From positions 1 through 64,000 of the forward strand of contig NZ_JAAEJV010000005.1 of NCBI RefSeq assembly GCF_015356785.1: a stretch of 64,000 nt of DNA, given 5' to 3'. The DNA is from Candidatus Neptunochlamydia vexilliferae (lineage in GTDB: Bacteria; Chlamydiota; Chlamydiia; Chlamydiales; Simkaniaceae). The notes under the pieces are model-generated. The model saw nothing but the letters and a program-made list of their open reading frames with translations. It searched no databases and was not told where the DNA came from. A program made the position numbers and the translations under genes. Positions 60,340-64,000 of this stretch are shown piece after piece; the stretch's first letter is position 1, and each line of letters begins with the position of its first letter.

Positions 60340-63300
60340 TTATCCTTCAAAAGAAAAGGTTTCGATAAAGGAAAATGATTTTAGGTGGTTTTCTACCTCA
60401 GGACTCCACCCAACGCCCCACTTCGATTCAACCTCAACAGCCCCCACTTTTCTCTCTCCATGGTTAAAAGCAATGTAGACCGAAGCAGCCCCTGGATAGC
60501 GCTGAAAAAGTTTTTTTAACTTAACAATTTGAGATAACCGAACCTGGTTCACATCTAAAGTTAAATTTAGTTTTTTATCCATGACTACCTCTGCCGGTTT
60601 TTTCTTTTCCCATCTTGCATCTGACTTGGCCCTTTTTTTGAACTGCTCATGAAGGGTATCGAGCTGAGCGATATTATCCTCTTTAATGAGCGTCAAATCT
60701 TCCAACAAGCGACACCTCAATTTGATCGCATCGTCATCTTTATCGAGTTGAAGAATCGCAAAAAGGAGCTGCCCTTCGATGAATAGGAGGGTATTGGACT
60801 CATACATTTCAGACCAAATAGGAAGCTCAAAATGTTCTACCCCATCGCTGATCATGAGAATTGCAAACTTTTTCCCCGTTTTCTTCGAAACTTTAACCGC
60901 GACACTTTCGATAATAAAGGCGGTTTTTACAACACTTCCTGCTTCAAATTCATGGAAGGCTTGACACCCGAGTTTTTCAACAAGGGGGCGATACTCTTCC
61001 ATCGGATGACCGGTTAGGTAAAAACCAAGGAGCTCTTTTTCCTTCGCTAAGATCTCTTTTTTTTCTTGTTGCCGCATGACTTTTGGGGGCTCAAGAAAAG
61101 CATGGTTTGTCTCATCTTCTAAAAGGGAAAAGAAGTCGATCACTCCCTTTGCTTTTTCTTTTTGCTCACGCAAGGTTTGCTCAAACATCGGCTCAACCCC
61201 TTCTAAAAGTTCTTGCCGCGTCCATCCTGTAAAGTCAAAGCTCCCCGCATCGACAAGGTGTTCGATCACTTTTTTTCCCACTTTTGTCAAATCGATCCGC
61301 TTGAAAAAGTCATAAAATGACTTGTAGGGGCCACTCTGTTTTCTTTCGATAAGGATACTTTCTACAACGCCTCGCCCCACCCCTTTAACCCCTGACATGG
61401 CAAACCGAATTCCTGAAGGAGCTGCGGCAAATTCTGTTCCCGATTCATTGACGTCAGGGGGAAGAATTTTGATCCCCATCGCTTCACATTCACGGATATG
61501 TTTGGCAACTTTTGTGAGATCATCACTATCGCAGGTCATCAGCGCTGCAAGCCATTCTTTAGGGTAGTTGGCTTTTAAGTAGGCGGTAACATAGCTGAGG
61601 TAGCCGTAAGCAGCAGCGTGCGATTTGTTAAATCCATAGGAGGCAAACTTTTCGATCTTGTCAAAAATCTCCATGGAAAGGTTTTCATCGATCCCCTTTT
61701 CAATCGCACCGGTTCGGAATTTTTCCCGCTGCTTGGCCATCTCTTCCCGATCTTTTTTTCCCATAGCGCGGCGCAAAACATCCCCCTCACCCAGCGAGTA
61801 GCCGGCAAGGAGCGATGCAATCTGCATCACCTGCTCTTGGTAGACCATGATCCCATAAGTCTCTGCAATCACATCTTTCATGGCAGGATGGTCGATCTCG
61901 ATTTTTTCCCGCCCATGCTTCCGGTTGATAAAAGAAGGGATCATCTCCATCGGACCGGGACGGTAGAGGGCACCTACCGCAATGATCTCTTCAAACTTAT
62001 CGATGTGGAGGTGTTTGGCAAGCTCTTGCATCCCCGTCGATTCCAATTGGAAAACGCCCCCTGTTTTTCCCTGGTTTAGGAGGTTAAACGTCGTTTGATC
62101 TTCAAGAGGAAGGTCAACCCAATCGATTTTTTCGCTCCCCCGCTCTTCGATTGCATCGACCGTTTTTTGGATCGAGGTTAAGGTTTTAAGCCCAAGGAAG
62201 TCAATTTTCAACATCCCGACTGCTTCAACCGGCTTCATCGAGTATTGGGTGACAGCCATTTCTGAGTCTTTGGCATTGCAAATAGGGATGTGATCGGTTA
62301 GGGGATCCCCACAAATGATCAGCCCCGCAGCGTGGATTCCCGTATTGCGGATCGATCCTTCCAGGCGCTTAGCATACTCCAAAATCCGTTTCCCATCTTC
62401 ATCATGTTCAGCCATCGCCCGCAGTTCGGGGTCGAGCTCAAAGGCCCTTTTGAGGGTCATCGTTGGATCTTCGGGAACAAGCTTTGCGATTTCATTGACC
62501 TTCGCCAAAGGAACACTGAGGACCCGTCCCACATCTTTGATCGCCATCTTTGCTTTCATCGTTCCAAAGGTAATGATTTGAGCCACCTTTTCCTTCCCAT
62601 ACTTTTTGAGGGTATAGTCGATCACTTCAGAGCGGCGGTCCATGCAGATGTCAACGTCGATATCGGGGTAAGACATCCTTTCGGGATTGATAAAACGTTC
62701 GAAGAAGAGGTTGAAGCGCAGGGGTTCGATATCGGTAATGCCAATAAGATAGAGGATGATCGATCCGGCTCCCGAACCCCGCCCCGGTCCAACGGGAATT
62801 CCTTCTCCTTTTGCCCAAGCTATAAAGTCATAAACGATGAGAAGGTAATCACACATCCCTTTTGAGATGATAATCTCAAGCTCCCCTTCAAGCCTTTGTT
62901 TTACCACCTCCAGCGGCTCTTGATCGGGGTATTTTTCTTGAACTTTTTCGAGCCGCTCCGGGGTATACCGTTTTGAAATCCCCTCTTCACAAAGCTTTCT
63001 TAAAAAGGCGGCCGATGCTTCCTCGCGGGTCTTTTCATCAAACTCCGTTCCCTCTAAATAGGGAGGGACAAAGACAGGATAAAAGCGGGTTTTAAAGTCG
63101 ATTTCGACATTGCAAAGACCAGCAATTTTTTCACTATTTGTAAGCGCTTCTGGCACATCGGCAAAAAGGGCTTCCATCTCCTGTGGCGATTTGAAGTAAA
63201 GCTCGTGTGTGGGGACCACTTTCCGCTTAGGGTTAAGATCTCTTCCCCGAGGGTTTCCAAAAGAGTCCCGCTCAATGATTTCAACCGGCTCTCCCGACTG

Positions 63301-64000
63301 CACATTCATTAAAATTTCATGAGCGCGCCAATCTTCCCGATCGATGTAGTGGGTATCGTTGGTCGCAACGCAAGGGATTCCCCGCTCCTTAGAAAGGGAG
63401 AGCAGTTTTTCATTCACCTTGGTTTGATTTTTCACCCGGTCGAGGTAGTATTGGTAAAGCCAGGATTCTTTTTCGATCCCTTCCGCGTGGATATGCTCAT
63501 CGCTCATCTGGTGGCGCTGAAGCTCAAAGTAAAAGTCCTCTCCATAGACCTTTTTGGACCAGACAAGCTCTTCTTCAAGCTCTTCATCCCGCTCTTGAAT
63601 GATCCATTGGGAAATGCGACTTTGAATAGGCCCCGAAAGCGCGATCAGTCCGCCGCTATACTTTTCCAAAATCTCTTTATCCACACGAGGGGTATAGTAA
63701 AACCCTTCCAAATAACCGATTGAAGAGATTTTGCATAGGTTACGGTACCCCTCTTGGTCCTTAGCGAGGAGGATGAGAGGGTAAGCGACCGAATGACCCG
63801 AGAGCCGTTTTTTATCTGTGCGGGAAACCGGCGCCACCATCACCTCACACCCAATGATCGGCTTGATGCCCCCCTTTTTGCATGCTTTAAAAAAGTCGAC
63901 AGCGCCAAATAGGTTACAAAAATCGGTGAGCGCTAGGGAGTGCATCCCATAGCTTGCCCCTTTTTCAACAAGGGCCTGGACCGACGCCGTTGAATCGAGA
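60340..64000 (-). CDS. dnaE: DNA polymerase III alpha subunit, 3' part (gene continues past the window)
   Basis: At least 1219 codons. The frame is open to the window edge, so the true start lies beyond 64000 (the first in-window Met is at 63945). The PHP domain begins with ALTDFCNLFGAVDFFKACKK. The catalytic palm has GPGRGSGAGSIILYLIGITD and YPDIDVDICMDRR (metal Asp residues). Then comes the fingers region GIMVYQEQVMQIASLLAGYS, the helix-hairpin-helix KGVGRGVVESILIE and a C-terminal OB fold. Main replicative polymerase in the cytosol. Confidence 0.97.
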   Translation of the reverse strand, partial: LDSTASVQALVEKGASYGMHSLALTDFCNLFGAVDFFKACKKGGIKPIIGCEVMVAPVSRTDKKRLSGHSVAYPLILLAKDQEGYRNLCKISSIGYLEGFYYTPRVDKEILEKYSGGLIALSGPIQSRISQWIIQERDEELEEELVWSKKVYGEDFYFELQRHQMSDEHIHAEGIEKESWLYQYYLDRVKNQTKVNEKLLSLSKERGIPCVATNDTHYIDREDWRAHEILMNVQSGEPVEIIERDSFGNPRGRDLNPKRKVVPTHELYFKSPQEMEALFADVPEALTNSEKIAGLCNVEIDFKTRFYPVFVPPYLEGTEFDEKTREEASAAFLRKLCEEGISKRYTPERLEKVQEKYPDQEPLEVVKQRLEGELEIIISKGMCDYLLIVYDFIAWAKGEGIPVGPGRGSGAGSIILYLIGITDIEPLRFNLFFERFINPERMSYPDIDVDICMDRRSEVIDYTLKKYGKEKVAQIITFGTMKAKMAIKDVGRVLSVPLAKVNEIAKLVPEDPTMTLKRAFELDPELRAMAEHDEDGKRILEYAKRLEGSIRNTGIHAAGLIICGDPLTDHIPICNAKDSEMAVTQYSMKPVEAVGMLKIDFLGLKTLTSIQKTVDAIEERGSEKIDWVDLPLEDQTTFNLLNQGKTGGVFQLESTGMQELAKHLHIDKFEEIIAVGALYRPGPMEMIPSFINRKHGREKIEIDHPAMKDVIAETYGIMVYQEQVMQIASLLAGYSLGEGDVLRRAMGKKDREEMAKQREKFRTGAIEKGIDENLSMEIFDKIEKFASYGFNKSHAAAYGYLSYVTAYLKANYPKEWLAALMTCDSDDLTKVAKHIRECEAMGIKILPPDVNESGTEFAAAPSGIRFAMSGVKGVGRGVVESILIERKQSGPYKSFYDFFKRIDLTKVGKKVIEHLVDAGSFDFTGWTRQELLEGVEPMFEQTLREQKEKAKGVIDFFSLLEDETNHAFLEPPKVMRQQEKKEILAKEKELLGFYLTGHPMEEYRPLVEKLGCQAFHEFEAGSVVKTAFIIESVAVKVSKKTGKKFAILMISDGVEHFELPIWSEMYESNTLLFIEGQLLFAILQLDKDDDAIKLRCRLLEDLTLIKEDNIAQLDTLHEQFKKRAKSDARWEKKKPAEVVMDKKLNLTLDVNQVRLSQIVKLKKLFQRYPGAASVYIAFNHGERKVGAVEVESKWGVGWSPEVENHLKSFSFIETFSFEG

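Noticed and set aside
60340-63945. dnaE as a complete gene starting at 63945
   Set aside because: The reading frame stays open to the window edge, and the PHP domain N-terminus is incomplete at that Met, so the gene is cut by the window.

Overview
The window comes from a member of the Chlamydiota, most likely an environmental (Parachlamydiales-type) lineage rather than Chlamydia itself. The evidence is gene order. From memory of the Chlamydia trachomatis map, the blocks gapA-rplQ-rpoA-...-rplC-(CT529 slot)-fmt-lpxA-fabZ-lpxC-lnt, surA-like/ksgA, and dacF-CT550-rsbW-CT548-CT547-dnaE are chlamydial. A lysine-rich Hc2-type histone-like protein is also present. I cannot name the species.

Layout. 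1-2000: two tiny ORFs and rarA. 2000-6550: a five-gene same-strand cluster that looks like an undescribed RiPP (modified peptide) pathway: a 53-residue precursor, a radical SAM/SPASM enzyme fused to an HExxH domain, a UPF0489 (peptide-arginase-like) protein, a DUF483-like cysteine-rich protein and a GNAT acyltransferase, with overlapping or nearly abutting genes. 6540-10160: an APC permease, a glutaredoxin and an ABC-F ATPase. 10160-11020: an AT-rich spacer, a strongly structured RNA and the Hc2 gene. 11030-25500: metabolic, envelope and unknown genes mixed with decay: a superoxide dismutase gene broken by a 679-bp element and a frameshift, a histidine phosphatase with an internal amber codon, and a trehalase carrying an in-frame 162-bp insertion. 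A small histone-fold protein and a MOMP-like porin also lie here. 25500-28290: a solute-binding-protein pseudogene split by a MITE and abutting a 5'-truncated TnpB, then tRNA-Leu(UAA) whose 3' end lies in a 164-bp palindrome. 28290-42300: the ribosomal protein superoperon with secY and rpoA, followed by gapA. 42300-50320: a palindromic MITE, two unknown genes in the chlamydial CT529 position, then the lipid A/lipoprotein block. 50480-53710: rsmB, a SurA-like chaperone and rsmA. 53710-64000: an accessory gene between 43-bp direct repeats, dacF, an OppA-like lipoprotein, rsbW, an LptE-like and a BamD-like protein, and the 3' part of dnaE.

Themes. Core information-processing and envelope genes are compact and syntenic. 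The accessory parts are rich in short palindromic elements of about 157-165 bp, several with clear target-site duplications, and in genes caught at different stages of inactivation. The most interesting system is the putative RiPP cluster at 2089-6546: arginines and histidines at the precursor's C-terminus match the chemistries expected from its neighbours. All family assignments rest on sequence reading without database searches.
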